Assembly: GCA_006226265.1 (NCBI GenBank)
Contig: SBHH01000113.1
Span: 1-8,256 of the forward strand
Source of the DNA: Alphaproteobacteria bacterium
GTDB lineage: Bacteria > Pseudomonadota > Alphaproteobacteria > Sneathiellales > Sneathiellaceae
Length of the DNA: 8,256 nt
Reading direction: 5' to 3'
Position 1 is the stretch's first letter. Every line of letters starts with the position of its first letter. The notes under the pieces were generated by a model. That model saw only the letters and a list, made by a program, of their open reading frames with translations, did no database searches and was not told the origin of the DNA. The translations under genes were made by a program, and so were the position numbers. Below, piece by piece: positions 1 to 7,020 of the stretch.

Positions 1-1
1 T

Positions 2-649
2 GCATTCCTTTTTTCACTGAATTTCAAGCCCGGAAAGAATCCCGTTCCCACCGGGAAAATCCCGCCGGCCCATGCGATTTCGAAAGGGAAGACGCAGAAA
101 AAACCTGAAACAAAAGCCGTAAATCCGGAAAATTTCTGGGAAGCATGGCACACTCATAGGGAGTATTTAATAAAACTCTCCATGCTCTGGATGAACGTGA
201 GCGCGGCAGATGCGGAGGACGCCTTCAGCGACGCAACCATCCGGGCCTATGAGAAATATGCCGCCCATGCGCCGCAAATCAGTAACGAGCGTGCCTGGTT
301 CGCACGGCTTCTTCATAACATCTGTATCGACCGGCATCGCAGCAACAGCCGTATCCGCAATCTCTATGACAGAATCAAGGAGATCAACAATATCGATTTC
401 ACAGTCCTGGAAAACGGTACGCCGACACCGGAACATAGTCTTCTGAATAATGAGCTTGGCCGGATAATGACGCGCGCCATCGGAGAGTTGCCGGACCGGC
501 TTCGCGCTCCGGTTATCCTTCGTCTTGTGCAGGGCGAGGAATATGACGATATTGCCCGCGCCCTCGGCATTTCCAATGACAACGCACGTAAACGGGTTCA
601 GCAGGCGCGTATTCTTCTCCGCCAAAGCCTTGCCGGTTTGCGCGATTGA
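2..649 (+). CDS. Sigma-70 family (ECF-like) RNA polymerase sigma factor, 5' end cut by window edge
   Basis: A sigma factor directs RNA polymerase to a set of promoters. Region 2 is seen in the run FWEAWHTHREYLIKLS, continued by LWMN, ADAEDAF and IRAYEKY, then AWFARLLHNICIDRHR. Region 4 with its helix-turn-helix lies near the C-terminus (ELPDRLRAPVILRL, YDDIARALGIS, NDNARKRVQQAR). The first ATG, at 182, would remove the first helix of region 2. The frame stays open through 60 more codons to the left edge with no other ATG, GTG or TTG, so the true start lies outside the window. At least 215 residues are present. The upstream 40 or so residues are rich in Lys and Pro and look like a flexible linker or N-terminal extension. 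No anti-sigma gene follows: the next gene on the same strand is soeA, 124 bases on. From memory it resembles a group of ECF-like sigma factors with the pattern W..H..YL.....W...ADAEDA; its promoter target is unknown. Confidence 0.85.
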   Translation, partial: AFLFSLNFKPGKNPVPTGKIPPAHAISKGKTQKKPETKAVNPENFWEAWHTHREYLIKLSMLWMNVSAADAEDAFSDATIRAYEKYAAHAPQISNERAWFARLLHNICIDRHRSNSRIRNLYDRIKEINNIDFTVLENGTPTPEHSLLNNELGRIMTRAIGELPDRLRAPVILRLVQGEEYDDIARALGISNDNARKRVQQARILLRQSLAGLRD

Positions 650-672
650 CCGCATTGCTCCCCGGCTTTAAT
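646..672 (+). promoter_or_regulatory. Weak candidate promoter ahead of soeABC
   Basis: TTGACC at 646-651 overlaps the sigma gene stop codon. It is followed after 15 bases by TTTAAT at 667-672. The boxes match the general -35 and -10 consensus in 4-5 of 6 positions each, but the spacer is shorter than the usual 17. This is only a suggestion; the operon could instead use a sigma-specific promoter or be read through from the sigma gene. Confidence 0.2.
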
Positions 673-681
673 TTCAATTCA

Positions 682-717
682 CTATCGACAGCCGCCTGTC
701 AAATCGGGTAACGATAG
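682..717. repeat. Nested inverted repeat upstream of soeA
   Basis: CTATCG at 682-687 is mirrored by CGATAG at 712-717. Inside lies a small perfect hairpin, GACAG (687-691), loop CCGC, CTGTC (696-700). The outer and inner arms share base 687, so both cannot form fully at once. It sits 57-92 bases before the soeA start, where an operator or a leader hairpin would be expected. No T-tract follows, so it is not an intrinsic terminator for the sigma gene. A regulator-binding role is inference only. Confidence 0.3.
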
Positions 718-773
718 AGCATGAGTACCAGTCGGCCCCACAGGCCGGCGAAGTAGCTGGGGAGCTATTTTTT

Positions 774-3767
774 ATGAACGACCGCAGACCTGCGCGTGAT
801 CCACGCGTGGACACGGCGCTTTTGGTGTCGGATGAAGTAAAAACCACCACCTGTTACATGTGTGCCTGCCGTTGCGGCATCAAGGTACATCTGAAAAACA
901 ACAAAATCCGCTATATCGAAGGCAATCCCGATCATCCGATTAATGGCGGCGTGCTCTGCGCCAAGGGGTCGGCCGGGATCATGCAGCAGAATTCCCCGGC
1001 GAAACTTCGAAAGCCGCTTCTCCGGACGGGGGAACGCGGCAAGGGCGAATTCAGGGAAATTGAGTGGGAAGAAGCCCTTTCTCTCGCGACCGAATGGCTG
1101 CAGGAGGCGCGCGGGACCGATCCGTCCCGCCTTGCCTTTTTTACCGGACGAGATCAGTCGCAGAGCTTCACCGGCTGGTTCGCCAAGCAATATGGAACGC
1201 GGAATTTCGCGGCCCATGGCGGCTTCTGTTCCGTCAACATGGCGGCGGCGGGACTTTACAGCATCGGCGGCGCTTTCTGGGAGTTTGGCGAGCCGGACTG
1301 GGAAAAGACAAAATATTTCATGATGTTCGGCGTGGCGGAGGATCATGATTCCAACCCGATCAAGATCGGACTTGGCAAGTTGAAGACGCGGGGCGATGCG
1401 AAATTCGTCTCCGTCAATCCGGTCCGCACCGGCTATTCTGCCATTGCTGACGAATGGCTCGGCATCCGGCCCGGCACCGATGGCCTGTTCGTCCTCTCGA
1501 TCATTCAGGAACTCCTGAAAGCCGACAAGATCGACTGGAATTATCTCATCCGTTATACCAACGCGCCCTGGCTGGTGATCCGCAATCCGGGCGCCGCGAA
1601 TGACGGCCTGTTTGCGCGGGGGGATGACGGCAAGCCCCTGATGGCCCTGAAAGATAAGAGCATCGTTTCCTCCGAGACGACAGACGGAACACCGGTTCTC
1701 GTCGGCGAATACAAGCTCCCCTCCGGTGAAACTTGCGTGCCTGCCTTCCAGATCATGGCGGAGAAGTATCTCACCGATGACTATAGCCCGGAACGCGCGG
1801 CGAAGGAGACCGGCATCGATGCCGCGACCATCCGCCGGATTGCCGCCGAGCTGGCCCACGCCGCGTTTGAGGAGGAAATCACTCTTGATATCCCTTGGAC
1901 AGACTGGGCGGGCCGGAAACAGGATAAAATGATCGGCCGTCCCGTTTCGATGCATGCGATGCGAGGCATTTCCGCCCATTCGAACGGGTTCCATACCTGC
2001 CGCTCCATTCATCTCTTGCAGATGTTGCTGGGCTCCGTCGATGTTCCGGGCGGCTTCCGGCATAAACCGCCCTTCCCAAAACCCTGTCCGCCGGGCGGGG
2101 GTGCTGCGGGCAAGGTGACGACAGCCAACACGCCTCTCAATGGCATGCCGCTCGGCTTTCCGACAAGCCCCGAGGACCTCATCATCGACGACGCGGGCAA
2201 TCCCTTGCGCATCGACAAGGCCTATAGCTGGGAATATCCGATTGCGGCCCATGGCCTCATGCATACGGTGATCCGGAATGCCTGGGAAAAAGAGGGGCCG
2301 GAGATCGATGTCCTCTTCATGTATATGGCCAACATGGGCTGGAACAGCTCCATGAATGTGCCGGACACGGTGCGCTATCTCACCGACAAGAATGAGGATG
2401 GCAGCTACCGCATTCCGAAGATCATCTATTCCGATGCCTATTATTCGGAAACGGTGCCCTATGCCGATCTGATCCTGCCCGACACGACGTACTTAGAGCG
2501 TTGGGACTGCATCTCTCTCCTCGATCGGCCAATCTCGACCGCCCATGGCCCGGCAGATTCCATCCGTCAGCCGGTAGTGCCGCCCGATCGGGATGTCCGG
2601 CCCTTTCAGGATGTGCTGCTCGATCTCGGCGCGCGGCTGAAACTGCCGGGGTTTGTGACCGAGGCTGGCGATGCGGCTTATCCCGGCGGCTATGCCGATT
2701 ATATGGTCAATCATGAACGGATGCCGGGGCTTGGACCCCTTGGCGGCTGGCGCAATGCGGACGGCTCCGGCAAGGGGCGGGGTGCGCCCAATCCCAACCA
2801 GTTGAAAGCCTATATCGACAATGGCTGCTTCTGGATCAAGCCCTTCACGGAAGAGCAATCCTATTACAAGTTCGCCGGTAAATCCTACCTTGAGGAAGCG
2901 GTTCGCATGGGCTGGATCGGCAAGGCCGACCGGGTCGTCATGCATATTTATTCGGAGCCCTTGCAGAAGTTCCGTCTTGCGGCGGAAGGCCATGGGGATA
3001 TCCAGCCGCCAGAGGAGATGCGCGACCGGCTGAAAAACTATTTTGATCCGCTGCCCATCTGGTACAAACCCTTCGTGGAGGAGGCAGTGGACGGCGACGA
3101 ATATCCGCTTCATGCGGTGACGCAGCGGCCGATGCATATGTACCATAGCTGGGGATCGCAGAACGCCTGGCTACGTCAGATCACGGCGCGGAACCCGCTC
3201 TTTATCTCTGCTGATCTTGGCCACGACATGGACATCGCCGATGGCGACTGGGTCTGGATTTCCTCGACCCACGGCAAGGTGAAGGCGGAAGTGAAGCTGA
3301 TGGAAGGGGTCAATCGCCAGACGGTCTGGACATGGAATGCCATCGGTAAGCGAAAAGGCGCCTGGGGCCTTAAGGAAGATGCGCCGGAGGCGACCAAGGG
3401 CTTTCTTTTGAACCAGATCATACCGGAACTTCTGCCGCCACGCGCCGATGGCTATCGCTACAGCAATTCCGATCCCGTGACGGGTCAGGCCGCCTGGTAT
3501 GACCTCCGCGTGAAAATCGAGAAATGCGCCGCCCATGAATGTGGCGAAACCGCCCCGATGATGCCATCGCAAAACCATCTTATCGGAGGTCCTGCGCCGC
3601 TCGATATCTCCCGCTACGGAGAGGATCTGAAGGGAAGCCCAAGCGGAATGCCGTCAGTTCGCCAGAAAGACTGGATCGGTAACCGCGAGGAAAATGCCGA
3701 GACGGCGGGCCTCCGTCCCGGTCATGGCAATAAAGTGACCGCATTTGAAGTCGAGGAAAAAGAATAA
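774..3767 (+). CDS. soeA: SoeA-like cytoplasmic sulfite dehydrogenase, molybdopterin catalytic subunit
   Basis: Catalytic subunit of a DMSO-reductase-superfamily complex that probably oxidises sulfite to sulfate with bis-MGD molybdenum. An N-terminal [4Fe-4S] site is complete: Cys27, Cys30, Cys34 and Cys62 (Cx2Cx3Cx27C), followed by Lys64-Gly; an extra Cys32 lies in the same CYMCACRC run. Cys152, in GGFCSVNM, is the likely molybdenum ligand by family position. PGTDG at 233-237 belongs to the MGD-binding region, and the C-terminal dinucleotide-binding domain starts near residue 778. There is no twin-arginine or other signal peptide, so the enzyme stays in the cytoplasm, which fits SoeA and argues against DmsA, TtrA or PsrA/PhsA. 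At 997 residues it has the length expected of SoeA. GGGGAG at 759-764, nine bases before the ATG, supports the start. The stop shares one base with the soeB start. Substrate assignment comes from remembered similarity and operon order, not from a diagnostic residue. Confidence 0.82.
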   Translation: MNDRRPARDPRVDTALLVSDEVKTTTCYMCACRCGIKVHLKNNKIRYIEGNPDHPINGGVLCAKGSAGIMQQNSPAKLRKPLLRTGERGKGEFREIEWEEALSLATEWLQEARGTDPSRLAFFTGRDQSQSFTGWFAKQYGTRNFAAHGGFCSVNMAAAGLYSIGGAFWEFGEPDWEKTKYFMMFGVAEDHDSNPIKIGLGKLKTRGDAKFVSVNPVRTGYSAIADEWLGIRPGTDGLFVLSIIQELLKADKIDWNYLIRYTNAPWLVIRNPGAANDGLFARGDDGKPLMALKDKSIVSSETTDGTPVLVGEYKLPSGETCVPAFQIMAEKYLTDDYSPERAAKETGIDAATIRRIAAELAHAAFEEEITLDIPWTDWAGRKQDKMIGRPVSMHAMRGISAHSNGFHTCRSIHLLQMLLGSVDVPGGFRHKPPFPKPCPPGGGAAGKVTTANTPLNGMPLGFPTSPEDLIIDDAGNPLRIDKAYSWEYPIAAHGLMHTVIRNAWEKEGPEIDVLFMYMANMGWNSSMNVPDTVRYLTDKNEDGSYRIPKIIYSDAYYSETVPYADLILPDTTYLERWDCISLLDRPISTAHGPADSIRQPVVPPDRDVRPFQDVLLDLGARLKLPGFVTEAGDAAYPGGYADYMVNHERMPGLGPLGGWRNADGSGKGRGAPNPNQLKAYIDNGCFWIKPFTEEQSYYKFAGKSYLEEAVRMGWIGKADRVVMHIYSEPLQKFRLAAEGHGDIQPPEEMRDRLKNYFDPLPIWYKPFVEEAVDGDEYPLHAVTQRPMHMYHSWGSQNAWLRQITARNPLFISADLGHDMDIADGDWVWISSTHGKVKAEVKLMEGVNRQTVWTWNAIGKRKGAWGLKEDAPEATKGFLLNQIIPELLPPRADGYRYSNSDPVTGQAAWYDLRVKIEKCAAHECGETAPMMPSQNHLIGGPAPLDISRYGEDLKGSPSGMPSVRQKDWIGNREENAETAGLRPGHGNKVTAFEVEEKE

Positions 3768-4513
3768 TGACGAGCCTTCCCACAACAAAGCCGGAAAAGA
3801 AGCTTGGCCTCGTCATCGATCTTGATATCTGCGTCGGGTGCCATGCCTGCGCGGTGAACTGCAAGGAATGGAATACGGGCGGACATTCCGCGCCGCTTAC
3901 CGATATCGATCCTTACGGCGCCGATCCGAACGGCGTCTGGTTCAACCGCATCCATAGTTTTGAAGTCACGAATGACGAGGGAGAGGGTCGCACCGTCAAT
4001 TTCCCGAAAAGCTGCCTGCATTGCGAGGATGCGCCCTGTGTCACCGTCTGTCCGACCGGCGCCTCCTACAAGCGGGAAGAAGACGGCATTGTCCTTGTGA
4101 ATGCGGATCATTGCATTGGCTGCAAGCTCTGTTCCTGGGCCTGCCCTTACGGCGCGCGGGAATATGACGAAACGGCGGGCGTGATGAAGAAATGCACGCT
4201 TTGTGTGGACAAGATCTATAACCCGAACCTGCCGGAGGAATCCCGCGTTCCGGCCTGCGTCTCGACCTGCCCGGCGGGCGCGCGGTCCTTCGGCGACTTT
4301 GCCGATCCGGAATCCGATGTCAGCAAGCTGGTCGCAAGCCGGGGCGGCTTCGATCTGATGCCGGAGCAGGAGTGCAAACCCACCAATAAATATCTGCCGC
4401 CGCGCCCGAAAAAGCTGGGTCAGGCCGCCGATGATATTCAGGCGCTTACGCCCATCGCCGATAATTCCGCAGGCGTCATCGCCCGCTGGATCGACAAGTT
4501 CCTGTCTGCGTAA
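3767..4513 (+). CDS. soeB: SoeB-like iron-sulfur electron-transfer subunit, four [4Fe-4S] clusters
   Basis: Ferredoxin-like subunit of 248 residues that carries electrons from the molybdenum subunit to the membrane anchor. Sixteen cysteines fall into four groups: 22/25/28/32, 83/86/91/95, 116/119/122/126 and 143/146/164/168. These are the four-cluster pattern of the DmsB/NrfC/PsrB family; the Cx17C gap in the last group is typical of the family. All positions are cysteine, with no tryptophan substitution at the third site as is sometimes seen, so four [4Fe-4S] clusters are predicted. There is no signal peptide, in agreement with a cytoplasmic partner. The start ATG overlaps the soeA stop (TAATG), with GAGGA at 3753-3757 as ribosome binding site, so translation is probably coupled. 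Family identity is firm; the Soe label follows the neighbouring subunits. Confidence 0.85.
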   Translation: MTSLPTTKPEKKLGLVIDLDICVGCHACAVNCKEWNTGGHSAPLTDIDPYGADPNGVWFNRIHSFEVTNDEGEGRTVNFPKSCLHCEDAPCVTVCPTGASYKREEDGIVLVNADHCIGCKLCSWACPYGAREYDETAGVMKKCTLCVDKIYNPNLPEESRVPACVSTCPAGARSFGDFADPESDVSKLVASRGGFDLMPEQECKPTNKYLPPRPKKLGQAADDIQALTPIADNSAGVIARWIDKFLSA

Positions 4514-4526
4514 GAGGTTCCGTTAA

Positions 4527-5477
4527 ATGCATCCGGCCAAATCCGTTATCTTCTTCACGACCGCTTCCGGTGCGGGCTACGGGCTTCTGTTCTTTCTGCT
4601 TCTGGGCAGCCTGTTCGGGATTATTCCCGGCGATTTCTGGTTCCTCTTTTTAAGCTTCGGCCTTGCCTATTTCCTGATTACGGCAGGGCTCTTGTCCTCG
4701 ACCTTCCATCTTGGCCATCCGGAGCGGGCCTGGCGCGCGCTCACGCAATGGCGCTCCAGTTGGCTGAGCCGGGAGGGGGTGATGGCGATCCTCACTTATA
4801 TCCCGAGCGGTCTTTATGCGATTTTCAAACTGTTTCTGCCGGAAACGGGCGGGGCCGCTGTTGCGGTTCTGGGCGTGCTCGGGGCTATTGCCTGCATCAT
4901 CACTGTCTATTGCACGGCGATGATCTACGCCAGCCTGAAGCCGGTCCATGCCTGGGCGAACCATTATGTTCCGCCAGGGTATCTGCTGCTTTCGGCAGCA
5001 ACAGGGGCAGTACTGGTCAACTGTCTGATGGTACTTTGGCGGGCGGAGGTCTTTCTTCCGTCCTGGCTTGCGGTGCTGCTGCTTGGTGCGTCGCTTTTCT
5101 GGAAGATCCGTTACTGGAAGTTTCTGGACGGAACAAAAAGCGTTTCAAGCCCGGAAAGCGCCACCGGCCTTGGCGAGTTTGGCCGTGTCCGCCTTCTGGA
5201 GGCGCCGCATACCGAAGCCAATTATCTGATGAAGGAAATGGGCTTTAAAATCGCCCGGAAACATGCCGCGAAGCTCCGCTGGATCACGCTTCTTGCGGGC
5301 TTCGCCCTGCCGCTTCTGCTGATCGTTCTTTCGATGAATGTGACGGGGGGCTTTGCCGCGTTTCTTGTAATTCTATCCGTTGCCTCGGCGGCTATCGGTA
5401 TTCTTGCCGAGCGCTGGCTCTTTTTCGCGGAGGCGCGCCATACGGTCGGGCTTTATTACGGGGCGGAGCACGCCTGA
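4527..5477 (+). CDS. soeC: SoeC-like DmsC-family membrane anchor subunit
   Basis: Integral membrane subunit of 316 residues that anchors the complex to the inner membrane and passes electrons to quinone. The N-terminus HPAKSVIFFTTASGAGYGLL is characteristic of DmsC/SoeC anchors. About eight hydrophobic segments are visible, beginning with VIFFTTASGAGYGL and ending with the segment before ERWLFFAEARHTVGLYY; the conserved HLGHPERAWRAL motif follows the second segment. A long polar stretch (about residues 200-250) separates the last two helices from the rest. AAGAGG at 4512-4517, nine bases before the ATG, gives a good ribosome binding site that overlaps the soeB stop. It is the last gene of the operon, with a hairpin terminator 22 bases downstream. 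A DMSO-reductase-type anchor would look similar; the lack of Tat signal on the catalytic subunit favours Soe. Confidence 0.83.
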   Translation: MHPAKSVIFFTTASGAGYGLLFFLLLGSLFGIIPGDFWFLFLSFGLAYFLITAGLLSSTFHLGHPERAWRALTQWRSSWLSREGVMAILTYIPSGLYAIFKLFLPETGGAAVAVLGVLGAIACIITVYCTAMIYASLKPVHAWANHYVPPGYLLLSAATGAVLVNCLMVLWRAEVFLPSWLAVLLLGASLFWKIRYWKFLDGTKSVSSPESATGLGEFGRVRLLEAPHTEANYLMKEMGFKIARKHAAKLRWITLLAGFALPLLLIVLSMNVTGGFAAFLVILSVASAAIGILAERWLFFAEARHTVGLYYGAEHA

Positions 5478-5480
5478 CCC

Positions 5481-5498
5481 TTATTGTATAAACAATAA
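5481..5498. repeat. Perfect AT-rich inverted repeat after soeC
   Basis: TTATTGT (5481-5487) and ACAATAA (5492-5498) form a perfect seven-base-pair palindrome around the four-base loop ATAA. It begins three bases after the soeC stop and abuts the stronger terminator stem. It may be part of the termination region, or a weak protein-binding site; neither role is shown by the sequence. Confidence 0.5.
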
Positions 5499-5530
5499 AA
5501 AAGGCGACCCGTCGAGATCGCCTTTTCTTT
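5499..5530. terminator. Bidirectional intrinsic terminator between soeC and rhlE
   Basis: AAAAGGCGA (5499-5507) pairs with TCGCCTTTT (5518-5526) around a ten-base loop. The plus strand continues with further Ts (TTTTCTTTT), and the minus strand reads into a run of six Ts. The hairpin sits between two genes that converge, so it can end both transcripts. Confidence 0.85.
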
Positions 5531-5545
5531 TGACTTTATCAGTGC

Positions 5546-6928
5546 TTAACCGGCGCGGGAGCCGGATTTCGTCCGGCGAGCAGTTGGACGTTGACGAGAC
5601 GGAGCTGCATCCTTGTTCGCGCGCTTGAGAAGTTTAAATCCCGGCTTGCCTTTATTCTTGCTGACGGTTTTCTTGACGCGTTTGCGAAACGGCTTGACGT
5701 AGCCGTCGTCCGCCTTTTCAGTATTTTGACGCGGCGCGCGTCCTGGCCGTCCGGGACGATGCTTTTTCTTTTCCGGTGCTGATGCGGGAAGGGGGAAAGG
5801 GTGCTCGTCATCTACGGTTACCTTCTGTTTGAGTGTCTGTTCGATATTGCGAAGCAGGTTCTTCTCCCGCGGCTCGCAAATCGAAATGGCAATGCCGGAG
5901 GCTCCGGCGCGGCCTGTGCGGCCAACGCGATGGATGTAGTTTTCAGGCTCCATCGGCAAGTCATAGTTGATGACATGGCTGATGCCGCTGACATCGATCC
6001 CGCGCGCCGCGACATCGGTCGCGACGAGGATGGAAAAACGGCCGTTCTTGAAGGCGCGCAACGTACGTTCGCGGGCTCTCTGGTTCAAATCGCCATGGAT
6101 CGGGGCGGCTTTTCGTCCCTCAAGTTCGTTCTCGATCTCGGCGGCCAGCTTGTCGGCGGTCGCCTTGGTCCGCACGAAGACCAGAACCCGTTCCTTCGCC
6201 TCGTCATCAAGAAGATGCATGAGAAGCTTTTTCTTGTCCGTCGATTTAACCATCAGGACCGAATGCTCGATAGTCGCGGCAACGGCGGTATCGCGCTTCG
6301 CCTCGACGAATTGGGGATTGCGCAGAAGCTTTTCCGACAGTTTCTTGATCGGCGCGCTCATGGTGGCCGAGAACATTACCGTCTGGTGATCTTCCGGCAG
6401 CTGTTCAGCGATGAAATTCACATCGTCGATGAAGCCCATGTCGAGCATACGATCGGCTTCGTCCAGCATGAAGCTTTCGACATTGTCGAGCTTCACCGTG
6501 CCCCGCTTCATATGATCCATCAGGCGACCTGGCGTCGCGACGAGAATATCGACACCACGCTGCAGCTGCTGCAGCTGCGGGCCATAGGGGGCGCCGCCAT
6601 AGACGACGGTATGGAAAAGCTTCATGCCGCGCGTGAAAACGCGGATGCAAAGGCCGATCTGGATTGCAAGCTCGCGCGTCGGCGCAAGAATGATCGCAGT
6701 CGGCATATAGGATTTCGGCTTCCGCCGTTCATGCTGCAGGCGCTGCAGAAGCGGCAGGATAAAGGCCGCCGTCTTGCCACCGCCCGTCTGGGCGATACCC
6801 ATCAAATCTGCCCCGTCGAGAAGATGCGGGATGGCCTGTGCCTGGATCGGCGTCGGCGCAGAGAATCCCTGCTTCTCAACAGCACGGAGCAGGGGCCCAA
6901 CAAGGTTGAGCTCGGTAAACTGGGTCAT
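5546..6928 (-). CDS. rhlE: RhlE-type DEAD-box ATP-dependent RNA helicase
   Basis: RNA helicase that unwinds short RNA duplexes with ATP, usually in ribosome assembly, RNA decay or cold adaptation. All core motifs are present: Q motif (GF22 to PIQ29), motif I AQTGGGKT (46-53), Ia PTRELA (83-88), TPGR (132-135), DEAD (156-159), SAT (187-189), motif V (304-312) and motif VI HRVGRTGR (333-340). Residues from about 385 to 460 form a strongly basic Lys/Arg tail with many prolines, typical of RhlE-like proteins and probably RNA-binding. Motif I has Gly at position 50 where Thr is commonest; the P-loop Lys52 and Thr53 are intact, so activity is expected. The start is the ATG at 6928-6926, with AAGGA 12 bases upstream, a little far but usable. 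The gene converges with soeC and stands alone. DeaD/CsdA is unlikely because the long C-terminal RNA-binding domain of that family is missing; RhlB is less likely. Confidence 0.9.
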   Translation of the reverse strand: MTQFTELNLVGPLLRAVEKQGFSAPTPIQAQAIPHLLDGADLMGIAQTGGGKTAAFILPLLQRLQHERRKPKSYMPTAIILAPTRELAIQIGLCIRVFTRGMKLFHTVVYGGAPYGPQLQQLQRGVDILVATPGRLMDHMKRGTVKLDNVESFMLDEADRMLDMGFIDDVNFIAEQLPEDHQTVMFSATMSAPIKKLSEKLLRNPQFVEAKRDTAVAATIEHSVLMVKSTDKKKLLMHLLDDEAKERVLVFVRTKATADKLAAEIENELEGRKAAPIHGDLNQRARERTLRAFKNGRFSILVATDVAARGIDVSGISHVINYDLPMEPENYIHRVGRTGRAGASGIAISICEPREKNLLRNIEQTLKQKVTVDDEHPFPLPASAPEKKKHRPGRPGRAPRQNTEKADDGYVKPFRKRVKKTVSKNKGKPGFKLLKRANKDAAPSRQRPTARRTKSGSRAG

Positions 6929-6943
6929 ATAGATCGTGTGTCC

Positions 6944-6979
6944 TTAAAAACATTTAGGCCCCGCCATGGTGCGGGGCAT
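6944..6979 (-). other. Possible 11-codon upstream ORF in the rhlE leader
   Basis: An ATG at 6979-6977 opens an 11-residue frame (MPRTMAGPKCF). Its TAA (6946-6944) overlaps the AAGGA Shine-Dalgarno of rhlE by two bases. The ORF spans the whole proximal hairpin, so translating ribosomes would melt that hairpin and stop next to the helicase start. No strong ribosome binding site precedes the ATG. The arrangement fits translational control but may be chance. Confidence 0.2.
6958..6977 (-). promoter_or_regulatory. Proximal leader hairpin of rhlE
   Basis: A seven-base-pair all G/C-rich stem, GCCCCGC with GCGGGGC and a six-base loop, stands in the rhlE 5' leader, about 30 bases before the start codon. 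On the minus strand it is followed by TAAATGTTTTT, which gives it a weak terminator or attenuator look, although the T-run begins several bases after the stem. Confidence 0.5.
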
Positions 6980-6981
6980 CG

Positions 6982-7017
6982 AGGGCCAAAGAGGTGAGAA
7001 CTGTTTCTCCTGGCCCT
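6982..7017 (-). promoter_or_regulatory. Distal leader hairpin of rhlE
   Basis: AGGGCCA (6982-6988) pairs with TGGCCCT (7011-7017), and inside it GAGAA (6996-7000) pairs with TTCTC (7005-7009) around a four-base loop. The result is a two-part stem with an asymmetric internal loop, four bases from the proximal hairpin. On the plus strand it is followed by four Ts, but no plus-strand gene ends here, so a role in the minus-strand rhlE leader is more likely. Confidence 0.5.
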
Positions 7018-7020
7018 TTT

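Noticed and set aside
22..37. A 16-base string (TTTCAAGCCCGGAAAG) recurs exactly at 5143-5158 inside soeC.
   Set aside because: Both copies are in coding sequence and in different reading frames, with no flanking similarity. One such match is unlikely but possible by chance in 8 kb with biased composition, and nothing suggests a mobile or regulatory repeat.
167..655. A 162-codon minus-strand frame opposite the sigma factor gene.
   Set aside because: The plus strand encodes clear sigma regions 2 and 4 in the same interval, while the minus-strand product has no family features.
765..2264. A 499-codon minus-strand frame opposite soeA.
   Set aside because: It lies antisense to the well-supported molybdoenzyme gene. 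Its protein has no recognisable motif and its composition is that of a reverse-strand shadow, common at this GC content.
6559..6580. A CTGCAGCTGCTGCAG-like short tandem repeat.
   Set aside because: It is the minus-strand coding for the Gln/Leu run LQQLQQLQ in the helicase, a normal amphipathic stretch and not a separate repeat element.
5801..6997. A 398-codon plus-strand frame opposite rhlE.
   Set aside because: It is antisense to a helicase with every DEAD-box motif intact. The residue pattern (His, Arg and Asp rich, no domain) fits a shadow frame.
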